A stretch of DNA of 33,134 bases. Source: Gemmatimonadota bacterium. GTDB lineage: Bacteria; Gemmatimonadota; Gemmatimonadetes; Longimicrobiales; Gaopeijiaceae. Shown here piece after piece: positions 22,951 through 32,439 of the stretch (position 1 is its first letter; the number at the start of each line of letters is the position of its first letter). Below the pieces are notes generated by a model. It saw only the letters and a program-made list of their open reading frames with translations, was not told the origin of the DNA and made no database searches. The position numbers and the translations under genes are program-made. The stretch covers positions 1 to 33,134 of the forward strand of contig JAJEBW010000017.1 of assembly GCA_022822325.1 (NCBI GenBank), written 5' to 3'.

Positions 22951-25272
22951 ATGAACCGGCGACCGACCGATGCGGAGTCGGCTGGCCCGGGCCGCGCGGA
23001 TTCGGGGGCCGTGCGCCCGTGGGGGAAGGGTGGGGACGAGGACGATCGGGCCCGGCGCAGGAACGCGCGCCGCTCCGGCCCCAGGCGGTGGGGCGGACTT
23101 TCCCGCCCGGCGACGATCGCGGCGCTGACGGCGGGGTTGACCGTGGCGGCCGCGCCGGCGCACCGGGCGGAGGCGCAACGGATGGCGACCCTGAACGGGA
23201 TCGTGGTGGATGCGGGGTCGGGGGAGGGGGTCGCGCGCGCCGAGGTGGTGGTGCGTTCGCTTCAGCTTCGAACGCTGACCGGACCGGATGGGCGCTTCGC
23301 TCTGGAGCTGCCCTCGCCGCCGGGAGCGTTGCGGTTGCTGGTCGCGGCGCCCGGATACGCCACCGTCGAGCGCGAGATCGGGGCTGCGGGCGCCACCGAG
23401 TCCCCCTTGTCCGGCCCCCTGACGATCGCGCTGGAACGGCTGCCCTTCGAGGTTCCGGGACTCACCGTAACGGCAAATCGCGGCAATGCGCTTCCCGGCG
23501 AGGCCCCGGTGAGCGTCGCGGTCATGAGCGGCGAAGAGTTGGGACGTCGCAGCGCCGCCACCCTCGACGAGGCGCTTCCCTTCGCGCAGGGGGTGACCTT
23601 CAATGCGGGCCAGATGGACATTCGCGGCGCCAGCGGGATCGCGCGCGGAGTGGGCAGCCGCGTTCTCATGTTGCTGAATGGGCACCGGGTGCTGACCGGG
23701 GTGGGATCGGCGATCGATTTCGGGCTGTTGCCGACGCTGGATGTGGAGCGGATCGAGATCGTGAAGGGACCGCACTCGACGCTCTTCGGAACCAACGCGC
23801 TGGGTGGGGTGGTGAATGTGATTACGCGTCCGCCGGTCGCGGGACCGCGCACGATCGTGCAGGGCTGGTACGGCCTCTACGACACCCCCGCCAACCTGGA
23901 CTTCGGGGCGGGTCTGCTCGACATGCGGGGACTTCGTCTTCAGCACGAGAGGCGGATCGGGCCGGTCGACGCGGCGGTGATGGCGGGGCGGGAGGGGACC
24001 GACGGATTCCGCCAGAATGGCAGTGTGAAGCGTTGGCAACTGCGGGCGCGGGGCGTGATCGGAGCGGGATCGGCGCGGCCGCTGGAGCTCTTTGCGAACT
24101 GGAAGCGCGAGGACGCCGAGGAGTTCTTCACCTGGGCGTCGCCGGAGCGGCCCCTGGAGGTGGATCCGATCGAGCTGGGAGACTGGGTGCGCGAGACCGA
24201 CCTGGTCGCAGGCGCGACCGCCACTCCGGTCGCGTCGCCATCGCTGCGACTTCAGCTTCGGTCGCAGATCCAGCATGTCCGTTCGCGGAACCACTACCAC
24301 GACAACAGCGACTTTCACCGCTCGACCCGCTACGGAACCGACATTCAGCTCTCTCGCCCGGGCCGGGGCCGCCATTCGCTGACCGCCGGCGCGGAGGCCT
24401 CGCGCACGCGCGTCTCGTCCAACTTCCTGGAACCGGACCCGGCGGTGACCGATCTGGCTCTCTTCGTGCACAACGAGATCGCGATCTCGGAGCGGCTCCA
24501 GGCCACTGCGGGGCTGCGCGCGGATCTGCACGGAACCGGGGTCGCCACGCGCGATCTTGCCCTCAATCCCAGAGTCGGACTTGTCCTGCGTCCCTCCCCC
24601 CGCCTCTCCCTGCGCACCTCGCTCAGCCGCGGCTACCGCGCCCCCAGCGTCTCCGAACAGTTTACCGCAACCACCGTCTTCGGCTTTCGCGTCGTGCCGA
24701 ACCTGGAGCTGCGCGGCGAGACAGCTTGGGCGGGCGAGCTCGGTCTCACGGCTTCGCCCCACGCGCGCTTGCGCTTCGACGGTGCCCTCTTCTGGAGCGA
24801 ATACGACGGACTGATCGAGGTGGCCGCCGCGCCGGACGAGGTCTTCACCTTCCAGTTTCGCAATGTGGCCGAAGCGCGGGTTCGCGGTCTCGATCTCGGC
24901 GCACAGCTCGCTCTGGCGCCGGGGCTGCTGAACGCCGCCGCCACCTGGCTGGTTCTCGACGCGCTCGACGAGGGCACGGGGCGGTCGCTGCCCTACCGTT
25001 CCCGCCACAACGCGACGGCGACCCTTTCCGGCTGGGAGGACCGCGTGGCGATCGATCTGCGCTACCGCAGCCGCACCGACCAGGTGCTCGCCTATCCGCT
25101 GGACGAACGCGGCGACGCGACGATCGTCGATCTGCGGCTGGGCCACAGCTTCGGGGCCATGGACATTCGCGCCCGCATTGCCAACCTTTTTCAGGCGCGC
25201 TACGTGGACGTCCAGGAGCGCAATCCGGGTGCGTCGCGGAGTGTGCGCGTCACCGTGACCTCGCGCCTCTGA
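22951..25272 (+). CDS. TonB-dependent outer-membrane receptor
   Basis: Energy-coupled outer-membrane transporter for a scarce ligand (siderophore, cobalamin, glycan or peptide; not determined). The frame from ATG 22951 has 773 residues. A signal peptide is visible only from about residue 50 (LSRPATIAALTAGLTVAAAPA, then AEAQ), so the true start may be downstream of the Arg-rich first 48 residues. After it comes a carboxypeptidase-regulatory-like beta sandwich (TLNGIVVDAGSGEGVARAEV, residues about 79-155). The plug follows (PVSVAVMSGEEL, GRRSAATLDEALPFAQGVTF, VERIEIVKGPHSTLFGTNA, GGVVNVITRPP), and then the barrel. The barrel ends at NLFQARYVDVQERNPGASR and VTSRL. Size is on the small side but complete. 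Confidence 0.9.
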   Translation: MNRRPTDAESAGPGRADSGAVRPWGKGGDEDDRARRRNARRSGPRRWGGLSRPATIAALTAGLTVAAAPAHRAEAQRMATLNGIVVDAGSGEGVARAEVVVRSLQLRTLTGPDGRFALELPSPPGALRLLVAAPGYATVEREIGAAGATESPLSGPLTIALERLPFEVPGLTVTANRGNALPGEAPVSVAVMSGEELGRRSAATLDEALPFAQGVTFNAGQMDIRGASGIARGVGSRVLMLLNGHRVLTGVGSAIDFGLLPTLDVERIEIVKGPHSTLFGTNALGGVVNVITRPPVAGPRTIVQGWYGLYDTPANLDFGAGLLDMRGLRLQHERRIGPVDAAVMAGREGTDGFRQNGSVKRWQLRARGVIGAGSARPLELFANWKREDAEEFFTWASPERPLEVDPIELGDWVRETDLVAGATATPVASPSLRLQLRSQIQHVRSRNHYHDNSDFHRSTRYGTDIQLSRPGRGRHSLTAGAEASRTRVSSNFLEPDPAVTDLALFVHNEIAISERLQATAGLRADLHGTGVATRDLALNPRVGLVLRPSPRLSLRTSLSRGYRAPSVSEQFTATTVFGFRVVPNLELRGETAWAGELGLTASPHARLRFDGALFWSEYDGLIEVAAAPDEVFTFQFRNVAEARVRGLDLGAQLALAPGLLNAAATWLVLDALDEGTGRSLPYRSRHNATATLSGWEDRVAIDLRYRSRTDQVLAYPLDERGDATIVDLRLGHSFGAMDIRARIANLFQARYVDVQERNPGASRSVRVTVTSRL

Positions 25273-25416
25273 CAGCGCCGGTGCGGCGACGGTTGGGAGG
25301 GGGACGCAGCCCTGCCCGCCGCCGCGCCCGAAGGGTGGGGTGCGCGCGCCGACTGTCGCGGCCGGGCCGACCGCCCGCGTCGCTCGCAATCCCGCCGTCC
25401 GGATCCGGAATCGCTC

Positions 25417-26457
25417 ATGAAAATGCCAAGCCCAACTTCCCCTGTTGCCGCGCCCCGCGAGGCGGCCCCACTCGGCCGCCGGGTGGCCTGCGCGGCCATC
25501 GTCGCCCTCTTCCCCCTACTCCCTGCTCTTCCCGCGGAAACCGGAAGGGCCCAGACGGCCTCTGCGACGACCGGCGCGCCGGGACTGGTTCGCGGTGCGA
25601 TCGACCCGCTTGTCGAGCCGGAGTGGCTGTTGGAGCGAATCGGCGACGAGGATGTGGTGGTGGTGCAGGCGGTGCGGCGCGAGGGGGAGTTCGCGCGGGA
25701 GCACATTGCCGGTGCGCGGCCGCTGCGGTTCGACGAGATCACCTGGGAGGGCGAGGAGGGCTGGGTCGTGGAGTTTCCGGCGGTGGATGCGCTGGTGGAG
25801 GTGCTGCGCGCGGCGGGAATTCGGCGGGATTCGCGGGTCGTCATCTACGGCGCGAGCATGACGGCGACGGCGCGGACATGGGTGACCTTCGAATACCTGG
25901 GGCTGGGCGAACGGGCCTTCCTGCTGAATGGCGGGATCGAGGACTGGAAGGCGGCGGGCGGAGCGGTGGCGACCGGCGATGCGGGGCCGGTCCGGCGCGG
26001 CGATGTGGAGGCGGGCGAGGTGACCGACTTTCGGGTTTCGGCGGAGTGGATTCTGGAGCGGTTGGAGGAACCGTCGGTCGTGCTGCTCGATGCGCGTCCG
26101 GACGACGAATACACCGGCGCCGACGACGGAATGGGAGGAATCACGACGCCGGGGCACATTCCGGGCGCGGCGCAGCTCTACTGGGAAGAGCTGATGGACC
26201 CGGAGAACAACGCGCGCTTCCTGCCGCGGGAGCGGATTGCGGAGATCCTGGAGCGGCACGGGGCGGGCGAGGGCCGAACCCACGTCGCATACTGCATGAT
26301 CGGGATGCGGGCAAGCGTGGCCTACATGGCGGCGCGGATGCACGGACTCGACATCCATCTCTACGACGGAAGCTGGCGCGACTGGGGGATGCGGGAGGGG
26401 GCGCCGGTGGAGACGGGGCCGGATCCGCGGGATGGGTCGGGGCCGGGGTGGCGTTGA
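25417..26457 (+). CDS. Exported two-domain rhodanese (thiosulfate sulfurtransferase)
   Basis: Transfers sulfane sulfur to an acceptor such as cyanide or a thiol, here in the periplasm. The ATG at 25417 gives 346 residues; residues 20-46 form a signal peptide (ACAAIVALFPLLPALPAETG). The first rhodanese domain (about 65-190) has the fold motifs but no active Cys (VIYGASMTATA). The second (about 205-335) has DARPDDEYTG, HIPGA and the active-site loop CMIGMRAS (Cys293), the CxxGxR form seen in SseA-type enzymes. A short Gly/Pro tail follows. Its TGA overlaps a TTG that could start the antitoxin remnant next door. Confidence 0.87.
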   Translation: MKMPSPTSPVAAPREAAPLGRRVACAAIVALFPLLPALPAETGRAQTASATTGAPGLVRGAIDPLVEPEWLLERIGDEDVVVVQAVRREGEFAREHIAGARPLRFDEITWEGEEGWVVEFPAVDALVEVLRAAGIRRDSRVVIYGASMTATARTWVTFEYLGLGERAFLLNGGIEDWKAAGGAVATGDAGPVRRGDVEAGEVTDFRVSAEWILERLEEPSVVLLDARPDDEYTGADDGMGGITTPGHIPGAAQLYWEELMDPENNARFLPRERIAEILERHGAGEGRTHVAYCMIGMRASVAYMAARMHGLDIHLYDGSWRDWGMREGAPVETGPDPRDGSGPGWR

Positions 26458-26462
26458 ATGGG

Positions 26463-26600
26463 GTGAAAATCGTTGAGGACCTGCCCGTCTTCGAGACTGG
26501 ACTGCTTGTCGCCGGTCGTCGGCCCGAGCCCGGATTGCCCGCCCAGCTGAGCCGCTGGTGCTCGGCCGGACGGCTCTTCCGGTTGCGTCGCGGATTGTGA
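26463..26600 (+). pseudogene. N-terminal fragment of an AbiEi-type antitoxin / transcriptional regulator
   Basis: The 45-residue frame from GTG 26463 to TGA 26598 reads VKIVEDLPVFETGLLVAG and then LPAQLSRWCSAGRLFRLRRGL. This matches the N-terminal winged-helix domain of AbiEi-like antitoxins, where the next residue is normally Tyr (RRGLY), followed by the rest of a protein of 150-250 residues. Here a TGA stands at exactly that point and nothing family-like follows before the hsdR stop at 26628. I read it as a remnant left at the edge of the restriction island. The family call rests on a short match. A read-through or a real mini-protein is less likely. Confidence 0.5.
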
Positions 26601-26627
26601 GTGGTCCTGGTCCCGATGACCCGACGG

Positions 26628-29600
26628 CTACCCCGCCTGCTCTCCGTACACCGGAGACGGCAGGTGTGGATAGGCATAGTGGATGTGGCGGTAGACGACA
26701 GCCACCTTCCCTTCGATTTCGGCCTGCGTGTACCCGGGAGCGGGCAGGCCCGTCTGATCGCTCCACAGGAAGTCCCGAATCTCGGTTCTGACAGCGGCCC
26801 GCGTTGATTCCTTGTCGCGCCACTGGTCGATCTTCAGCTTTTCCGCTTTCAGGGTTGCCAACAAGTCTACGGCGATCTTCTTGATTGTCCTGAGGTCGGC
26901 GGCCCCGAGATCCGGTTTCCTTAGCAGGTCGAAGACGGCCAGAGACTCTTCGTCGAGTTCCTCCCGCACCGCCCGGTTGTCTTCTTCGTCCAGGTCGTTG
27001 GCAAACTTGAGCAACTCTTCCAAGGCAGCCTCAACCGCCAGCCGATCCTTTTCGCGATTGTAGGCTGCCACGATCTCCTCGTAACGCCGTTGAAAGTCCG
27101 TTCGAAGCGGATTCCGCGCCAACATGCGCCTGAGCCGATCTTCTATCGCCGCTTTGAGTCTCTGCACGGTGGAATTGCGATTCGGCGTCGTGGCGAACTC
27201 GGCTCGAAGCTTCTCGAAGTCAATCTTGCTGATGTCGAAGGGTTTGGTTGCGTCGCGGTCACTGCGGTCCGTGGTATCGATGGCCTCGTCCACCACGGCC
27301 TGGAGTTCGCGCATGATCTCGGTGATGTCGGCCTTCTCGCGGTCTCCGACCAGACTCTTGTAGATGATATCGATTGCGTCCCGGTTCGCCCGGAAGTCCC
27401 CAATCCCCGGAATGTTGATGCAGGCCTTAAATTTCCGGAACACCACGCGGCACATGATTCCGAAGCGCTTTCGAGTCACGTCGTTCTCGTTGGCGGCTTC
27501 CTTACAGGAGACGATGGCGGCGTTTCGGGCGAATCCGGTCGTGTTGATCACGTCATCGAGCGGTGCGCCCCTGCTGTTCAGAAAGCGCCGCACGGCGGCG
27601 ATCGCCGCCGCCAGCTCATCCAGCAATTCCTCCTGGGGCTTTGCCGGATCGACCTTGTCGCCCGACCCATCCTTCACAGCTCCCGCGTAATCGGCGAGTG
27701 CACGCCGCAGATGTCCGAACACACCGCAATAGTCCACGATCGAGCCGTTGGTCTTCCCTTCGTAGACGCGGTTTGCCCGTGCGATCGCCTGCATGAGAGT
27801 ATGCGCCTTGAGCGGCTTGTCCAGGTAGAGGGTCGCCAGGCTGGGCACATCGAAGCCGGTCAGCCACATCGCGCACACGATGGCGATGCGAAAGGGATGC
27901 TCCGGAGCCTTGAAGGCATCTTCCAGCGACATCCGCGAGTAGCGATTCCTCTGTTTGACGGACATCCAATGAGGAAGCTCAATGCCCTCCTTGACGATCT
28001 TGCGGTGTGGGACGATGTCCAGTCCCCATCTCCTGAACTTTGCCACTTCGCCCTGCTCCTCGCTCACCATGACGGCGGCGATCGTGTCGCGCATCCAGCC
28101 GATCTGCCTCTGCAGGTGATTCGCCTCCTGCTCATCGGTTGTCTTCTTCGCCGTGCCCTCCAGCGCTTTGATGCGCTCCTTCCAATACCGCTCGATCAGC
28201 CCATGCATGCGCACGCAGGTCAGCTTATCGATGCAAATCAGCATCGCCTTGCCGGACTCCCAGGCGGTGGAATAGTGCCCCACGAGGTCGCGCGCGATCT
28301 GGTCCAACCGCTGCTCCGCAGTAAAGACGTGATAGTCCCGTCCAAGATCCCGCTCCAGCCTCCCTTGGACATCGATATCGTCGATCTCGAACTCCTCGAT
28401 CTTCCGGGCAACCCGTTCGTTCAGATCGCCGATCGCCACCTCCAGCTTCTCGCCGCGCGGGTCGTAGTAGAGCGGAACCGTGGCGTTGTCCTGCACTGCG
28501 CGAAGAAAATCGTAGGTCGAGACATAGTCGCCAAAGACCTTGCGGGTGATCTCGTCTTCCACGAAAAGCGGCGTTCCGGTAAAGCCGATGTAGCTGGCGT
28601 TGGGGAGCGCGTCGCGCATGTTGAGCGCAAGGTTGCCGTACTGGGTTCGGTGCGCCTCGTCCGTGACGACGATGATGTCTCCGCGGTTGGTGTAGCTGTC
28701 GCCCCCGGCCACAGGTTCGTTGAACTTCTGGATCAGCGAGAAGATGTGGGATTTGTGCTCGCCGAGGAGTTTCCGAAGGTGCTCGCCGCTCCCCGCCCGG
28801 CATGGATCCCGATCGTGGTTGACCACGCCGCAACCTGCGAAGGTTTTGTAGATCTGCTCGTCCAGATCCTTGCGGTCGGTGAGGACGAGGAAAGTGAAGT
28901 TGCCACCGAGCTTCCGGTGCACCTTGCGCGCAAACATGACCATTGAGTAGCTCTTGCCAGCGCCCTGCGTATGCCAGAAGACGCCGAGCTTGCGCCCGCG
29001 AGCTTCCCGGTTGTGGACGGCCTCCACAGCCCGGTTGACTCCGAGGAACTGGTGATTGCGCGCCAGGATCTTGCGGGTCTCGCCCGACGAATCGTCAAAA
29101 AGGATGAAGTTCTCGACCAGATCGAGGAAGTTGCGGCGGTCGCACACGCCCTTGAGCAGGGTCTCCATGTTGACCGAGCCGGGATCGTCCTCCGCGAGCC
29201 GCTTCCAGTCGTGGTAGTGCGCCCAGTCGCTGGTGATCGACCCGATGCGCGCCTTCTCGCCGTTGCCGAACATGACCACGGCGTTGTGGCGGAAGATGTG
29301 GGGAATCGTATCGCGGTAGTCGGAGTAGTTTTTCTCGAAAGCGGCCCGGAGATCCTTGTGGATATTCTTGCACTCGATGAAAAGCAACGGCAGCCCGTTT
29401 ACGAAACCGACAATGTCGGCGCGGCGGCGGTAGAGATCGCCTTTGATCCAGAGCTCGCGAACGCAGAGGAAGCGGTTGTTGCCGGGGTCGTCGAAGTCGA
29501 TGACACGGAGGCGCTTGGTGATCCGTGTGTCCTTGTAGTCCAGGAAGGTGACGGTCACGCCGTCGCGGATGAGATCGTATTTCTCGCGATTCGCGGCGAC

Positions 29601-29867
29601 GAGGTTCTGCGATGCGGATTCGGTGGTGAGCCGCGTGACAGCGTCGTCGTAAGCCGCGTCAGGCAGACCGGGATTGAGGTGCTCCAGTCGTTCCCGCAAT
29701 GTCCGGACCAGAACGACATCCCGCTCGGATGTGCGGCCGAGGAGGCTGCCTGGGCCGAAATCCTCGACATTGTAGGCGTAGACCGATTCCCAGCCGAGCT
29801 GCTGCTCGAGATAGTTGGCGGTCGTTTGCTGGACCAGGGTGTCTTCGGTGTAAGCGGACGGTGTCAA
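26628..29867 (-). CDS. hsdR: Type I restriction endonuclease subunit R (HsdR)
   Basis: ATP-driven translocase and nuclease subunit of a type I restriction-modification enzyme. The TTG at 29867 overlaps the stop of the upstream ATPase (TTGA) and gives 1079 residues, a normal size. The nuclease site is D-x13-ECK (Asp151, Glu165, Lys167, in NGLPLLFIECKN). The motor follows with Walker A HTQGAGKS (299-306), DEAH (403-406), TGTPLFVEDE, and the second RecA lobe with WLTGFDVPSLATLYLDKPLKAH and QAIARANR. A helical C-terminal domain ends at YGEQAG. All key residues are present, so the protein looks intact. Restriction also needs HsdM and HsdS, and HsdM looks defective here. Confidence 0.95.
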   Translation of the reverse strand: MTPSAYTEDTLVQQTTANYLEQQLGWESVYAYNVEDFGPGSLLGRTSERDVVLVRTLRERLEHLNPGLPDAAYDDAVTRLTTESASQNLVAANREKYDLIRDGVTVTFLDYKDTRITKRLRVIDFDDPGNNRFLCVRELWIKGDLYRRRADIVGFVNGLPLLFIECKNIHKDLRAAFEKNYSDYRDTIPHIFRHNAVVMFGNGEKARIGSITSDWAHYHDWKRLAEDDPGSVNMETLLKGVCDRRNFLDLVENFILFDDSSGETRKILARNHQFLGVNRAVEAVHNREARGRKLGVFWHTQGAGKSYSMVMFARKVHRKLGGNFTFLVLTDRKDLDEQIYKTFAGCGVVNHDRDPCRAGSGEHLRKLLGEHKSHIFSLIQKFNEPVAGGDSYTNRGDIIVVTDEAHRTQYGNLALNMRDALPNASYIGFTGTPLFVEDEITRKVFGDYVSTYDFLRAVQDNATVPLYYDPRGEKLEVAIGDLNERVARKIEEFEIDDIDVQGRLERDLGRDYHVFTAEQRLDQIARDLVGHYSTAWESGKAMLICIDKLTCVRMHGLIERYWKERIKALEGTAKKTTDEQEANHLQRQIGWMRDTIAAVMVSEEQGEVAKFRRWGLDIVPHRKIVKEGIELPHWMSVKQRNRYSRMSLEDAFKAPEHPFRIAIVCAMWLTGFDVPSLATLYLDKPLKAHTLMQAIARANRVYEGKTNGSIVDYCGVFGHLRRALADYAGAVKDGSGDKVDPAKPQEELLDELAAAIAAVRRFLNSRGAPLDDVINTTGFARNAAIVSCKEAANENDVTRKRFGIMCRVVFRKFKACINIPGIGDFRANRDAIDIIYKSLVGDREKADITEIMRELQAVVDEAIDTTDRSDRDATKPFDISKIDFEKLRAEFATTPNRNSTVQRLKAAIEDRLRRMLARNPLRTDFQRRYEEIVAAYNREKDRLAVEAALEELLKFANDLDEEDNRAVREELDEESLAVFDLLRKPDLGAADLRTIKKIAVDLLATLKAEKLKIDQWRDKESTRAAVRTEIRDFLWSDQTGLPAPGYTQAEIEGKVAVVYRHIHYAYPHLPSPVYGEQAG

Positions 29868-31336
29868 GGGCCTGTTTTTCGTGCTGTGCGGCGGCCTGCC
29901 GGGGTGAGGCGATAGGCCTGCATGCGGCTGGTTGGCTTGTCCGGCAAAGTGTATTCCACCAGTCCGTCCAAAAGCAAGCTGCGAACCGCTCGGTTGAGCG
30001 CGCCCGATACGGAGCGATGACCGACGGAATCGGCGATGGCGGACTTGGGCAGCGGACCCGCGATCAGAGACGACAGGACCCGAGCCTTGAGCGTGACATC
30101 GGCCTCCGACTCTGGCCTCGTTTCCCCTGACTCTGGCCTCGCACCTTCCGACTCTGGCCTTGTGGCGGTTGACTCTGGCCTCCCACCTTCCGACTCTGGC
30201 CTCGTCCCCTCCGACTCTGGCCTCGACTGCACCCTGGGGAATGCGATCACAACCCCATGTTCGGATACGGTGAACATTGGTTCCGGCAGATCCTGTTCGC
30301 CGCAAAGCTCCCGGATGCGTTGGACGCCGGACCCGATGTGCTCGACGACGCCCATCCGATGCAGCATTCCGAAGAGCAGCGGGTTCCGCGGCACGCTTCG
30401 GGTCCCCAAATCGGCCTCGGTCATTCCCGCCGGAAGGCCCCCGGGACTCGCAATCTCCACACGGTTCCCGAACACGTACACATGGACATTCCCGGTCGAC
30501 CGGTAATCCCGATGCACCACGGCGTTGGCGACCGCCTCCCGCAGCGCGCCCACAGGCAGCTCGGGCCGCTCTTCGTGGCGAATTCCGCGTATGACGAGCC
30601 CGACGTTGATCTTACCAAGGATCCAGGACACCGCGTCGTCGATCATCGACGGGATGTCGTCGTGAAAGTCCTTGCGGTCCAGGATGTGCGTCTTGGTGGT
30701 GCCGAGAAACAGGGCGCAGGAGACATGTGCCGAGATGGTGACGGTCCGGATGTCTCGCGCCAGCAGCCAGGCTCCCGCGTGCGTCATGCGATACGCCGAA
30801 TCGACCAGACCGAGATTGCGCAGGGCGACCGCCCGTTCCATGGAGGCGGGAATCCGGGCCTGTTCGCTGAAGCGCGCCCAGCGCTCGTCGTCGATGTCGC
30901 GTTCAATGTCGAAGGATGGACAGGGGGTACGGTCGAAGTGCAGGTGACCCGACGCGTAGAAGAGGTCCTCGATCTCGGCGCGCGACATCTGCTGGCTGGT
31001 GGCCCCATCACGTTGGTAGAACCGACCTCCGAAGGAATAGGGTTTGCGGTGCTGAGCCGGGACGGTGACGCGAAGCACATCGTCGATGCTGTCGATTTCA
31101 ACCCTGATCGGAGGATCGGCGGACCGCGCGGCGCTTTGAATGCGTGACTTGAGGCGGTTGTGATGGGCCGCGCCCACGATCTCGCCGGTGTCGGTGACGC
31201 CGATGAGGACGGAGCCGCCGGCGGCGTTCGCGAAAGCGCAGAGCTCGCGGCCAAGGTCCCCGGTGACGGACCGCTTGAACTCGACCTGAGAGCCCTCGCC
31301 CTGGAGGATGATGTCGTGAAGGCGGTGGTCGGTCAT
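29864..31336 (-). CDS. AlbA/Schlafen-type ATP-binding protein (COG2865-like) embedded in the hsd operon
   Basis: Proteins of this type combine an AlbA_2 domain, a GHKL-like ATP-binding region and a winged helix, and often accompany type I restriction genes; their role is unsettled. The ATG at 31336 overlaps the hsdS stop (ATGA) and gives 490 residues. Residues about 10-130 are the AlbA_2 domain (GEGSQVEFKRSV, ELCAFANAAGGSVLIGVTD). A region near 265-345 has LREAVANAVVHRDY, RVEIASPGGLP and EHIGSGVQRIREL. Residues about 370-411 are six heptads around RPESEGT encoded by a 21-bp repeat. A winged-helix segment (about 415-480) follows. Placed between hsdS and hsdR, so probably tied to the system. 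Confidence 0.88.
   Translation of the reverse strand: MTDHRLHDIILQGEGSQVEFKRSVTGDLGRELCAFANAAGGSVLIGVTDTGEIVGAAHHNRLKSRIQSAARSADPPIRVEIDSIDDVLRVTVPAQHRKPYSFGGRFYQRDGATSQQMSRAEIEDLFYASGHLHFDRTPCPSFDIERDIDDERWARFSEQARIPASMERAVALRNLGLVDSAYRMTHAGAWLLARDIRTVTISAHVSCALFLGTTKTHILDRKDFHDDIPSMIDDAVSWILGKINVGLVIRGIRHEERPELPVGALREAVANAVVHRDYRSTGNVHVYVFGNRVEIASPGGLPAGMTEADLGTRSVPRNPLLFGMLHRMGVVEHIGSGVQRIRELCGEQDLPEPMFTVSEHGVVIAFPRVQSRPESEGTRPESEGGRPESTATRPESEGARPESGETRPESEADVTLKARVLSSLIAGPLPKSAIADSVGHRSVSGALNRAVRSLLLDGLVEYTLPDKPTSRMQAYRLTPAGRRTARKTGP
30105..30230. repeat. Six-copy 21-bp tandem repeat inside the AlbA-type gene
   Basis: GACTCTGGCCT starts at 30108, 30129, 30150, 30171, 30192 and 30213, a perfect 21-bp step. 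On the coding (minus) strand each unit gives a heptad with the core RPES. The units differ mostly outside the 11-bp core, so the core is being kept. Repeat-number change would lengthen or shorten a linker between the ATP-binding part and the winged helix without breaking the frame. Confidence 0.9.
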
Positions 31337-32439
31337 ACGCAGATCTCTCCGTTCATGAGGCGGGGGAGGAGGAGGTCGCGGGCCTGGGCGAGAGCGCGGT
31401 TGGTATTGTGAAGCACTCCAATCTGTCGGTCAATCGGCCCAACAAAGTTGGCGAACCCACGAATCAGGCGCGTGGTAGGGTGAAGCAGCGCAATGCCGCG
31501 GAAGTCTTTCTTGGTGATCGATGCAAAGATGGTCCCGGTTCCGATCCTGTCCTCCACGGCAAAGAAGCTACCAAGGAGATAACGCAAAAAGGCGTGGTGG
31601 TTCCTCCCCAATGTCGAACGAACCCCGCCGATACCACGTCCCATGATCATTCGATCAGGCGCAATGTTGATGCGACCGACAGGAGCACGTACGCTAACCA
31701 AGATATCACCCGTCTCGGCAAGTCGGTTGCCAGCCGTGGAGTAGATCCGGTGTACAGGAAAGCGAGTGCCGAAGTATCGGACGCCTTGGTGAAACGGCAA
31801 TCCTCGACCATGCTCATTGTAGTACAACGACTTTGGGCTCTGGCCCATGACAATATCCGCAACCGCGCCCAGCGGCCGCCTCTCCCACCCCTCCGGCACC
31901 CCATCGACAATGCGAACCGATTTGTGACCCGGAAACCGCAGATGCACGAACCACTCTCGGTATAGCAGCTGCGCCGCCTGCTCCAGTAACCGGATTCGGC
32001 GGCGGTTGTTCTCGATCAGGTCGTCGTAGGCGGAAAGGATGGCGGAGATCGTGTCCTGATCGGCCGGGGGGACAATCCGGACTTCTAACGCGAGAGCGTC
32101 AAGTCGATTCAATCCAGGCACCGCAGCATCAGAGTTCATCTCCCGCAATGGCAGGGTCTTCAACAAGTAGTAGATATATCGAAGACGTAAATCGCCTTTC
32201 GCCGTCACATAGAATGTAGTGTCGATCGGCCAGCAATCGCATTCGCTCCAATGCACCGCGCCAATGGTACCCTTTCGTCCCACGATGACGCATGGGCCCC
32301 GTACCAGGAACCTGTCATGTGTCCCGACGCGTCCGGCCGAACCAAACACGGGAACGGCACCCACTGCAGTTCGCGCTCGAGCAGGCAGTCCCTTGCCGTA
32401 TGCGAAATCGACAACTGACCCAAGGGTTTGTCTTCTCAT
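31333..32439 (-). CDS. hsdS: Type I restriction specificity subunit S (HsdS)
   Basis: Chooses the bipartite DNA site for methylation and cleavage. The ATG at 32439 overlaps the hsdM stop (ATGA) and gives 368 residues. Two target-recognition domains are visible, each followed by a conserved coiled-coil spacer. The first ends with PADQDTISAILSAYDDLIENNRRRI and LLEQAAQLLYREWF; the second starts at PEGWERRPLGAVADIVMGQS and ends with IGVLHNTNRALAQARDLLLPRLMNGEI. The recognition parts are clearly lower in GC than the flanking genes, as is common for exchanged HsdS domains. Recognition sequence cannot be inferred. Confidence 0.93.
   Translation of the reverse strand: MRRQTLGSVVDFAYGKGLPARARTAVGAVPVFGSAGRVGTHDRFLVRGPCVIVGRKGTIGAVHWSECDCWPIDTTFYVTAKGDLRLRYIYYLLKTLPLREMNSDAAVPGLNRLDALALEVRIVPPADQDTISAILSAYDDLIENNRRRIRLLEQAAQLLYREWFVHLRFPGHKSVRIVDGVPEGWERRPLGAVADIVMGQSPKSLYYNEHGRGLPFHQGVRYFGTRFPVHRIYSTAGNRLAETGDILVSVRAPVGRINIAPDRMIMGRGIGGVRSTLGRNHHAFLRYLLGSFFAVEDRIGTGTIFASITKKDFRGIALLHPTTRLIRGFANFVGPIDRQIGVLHNTNRALAQARDLLLPRLMNGEICV

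Noticed and set aside
22450..25389. Very long minus-strand open frame opposite the TonB-dependent receptor
   Set aside because: Arg/Gly/His-rich shadow sequence; the plus strand has a clear receptor with plug and barrel motifs.
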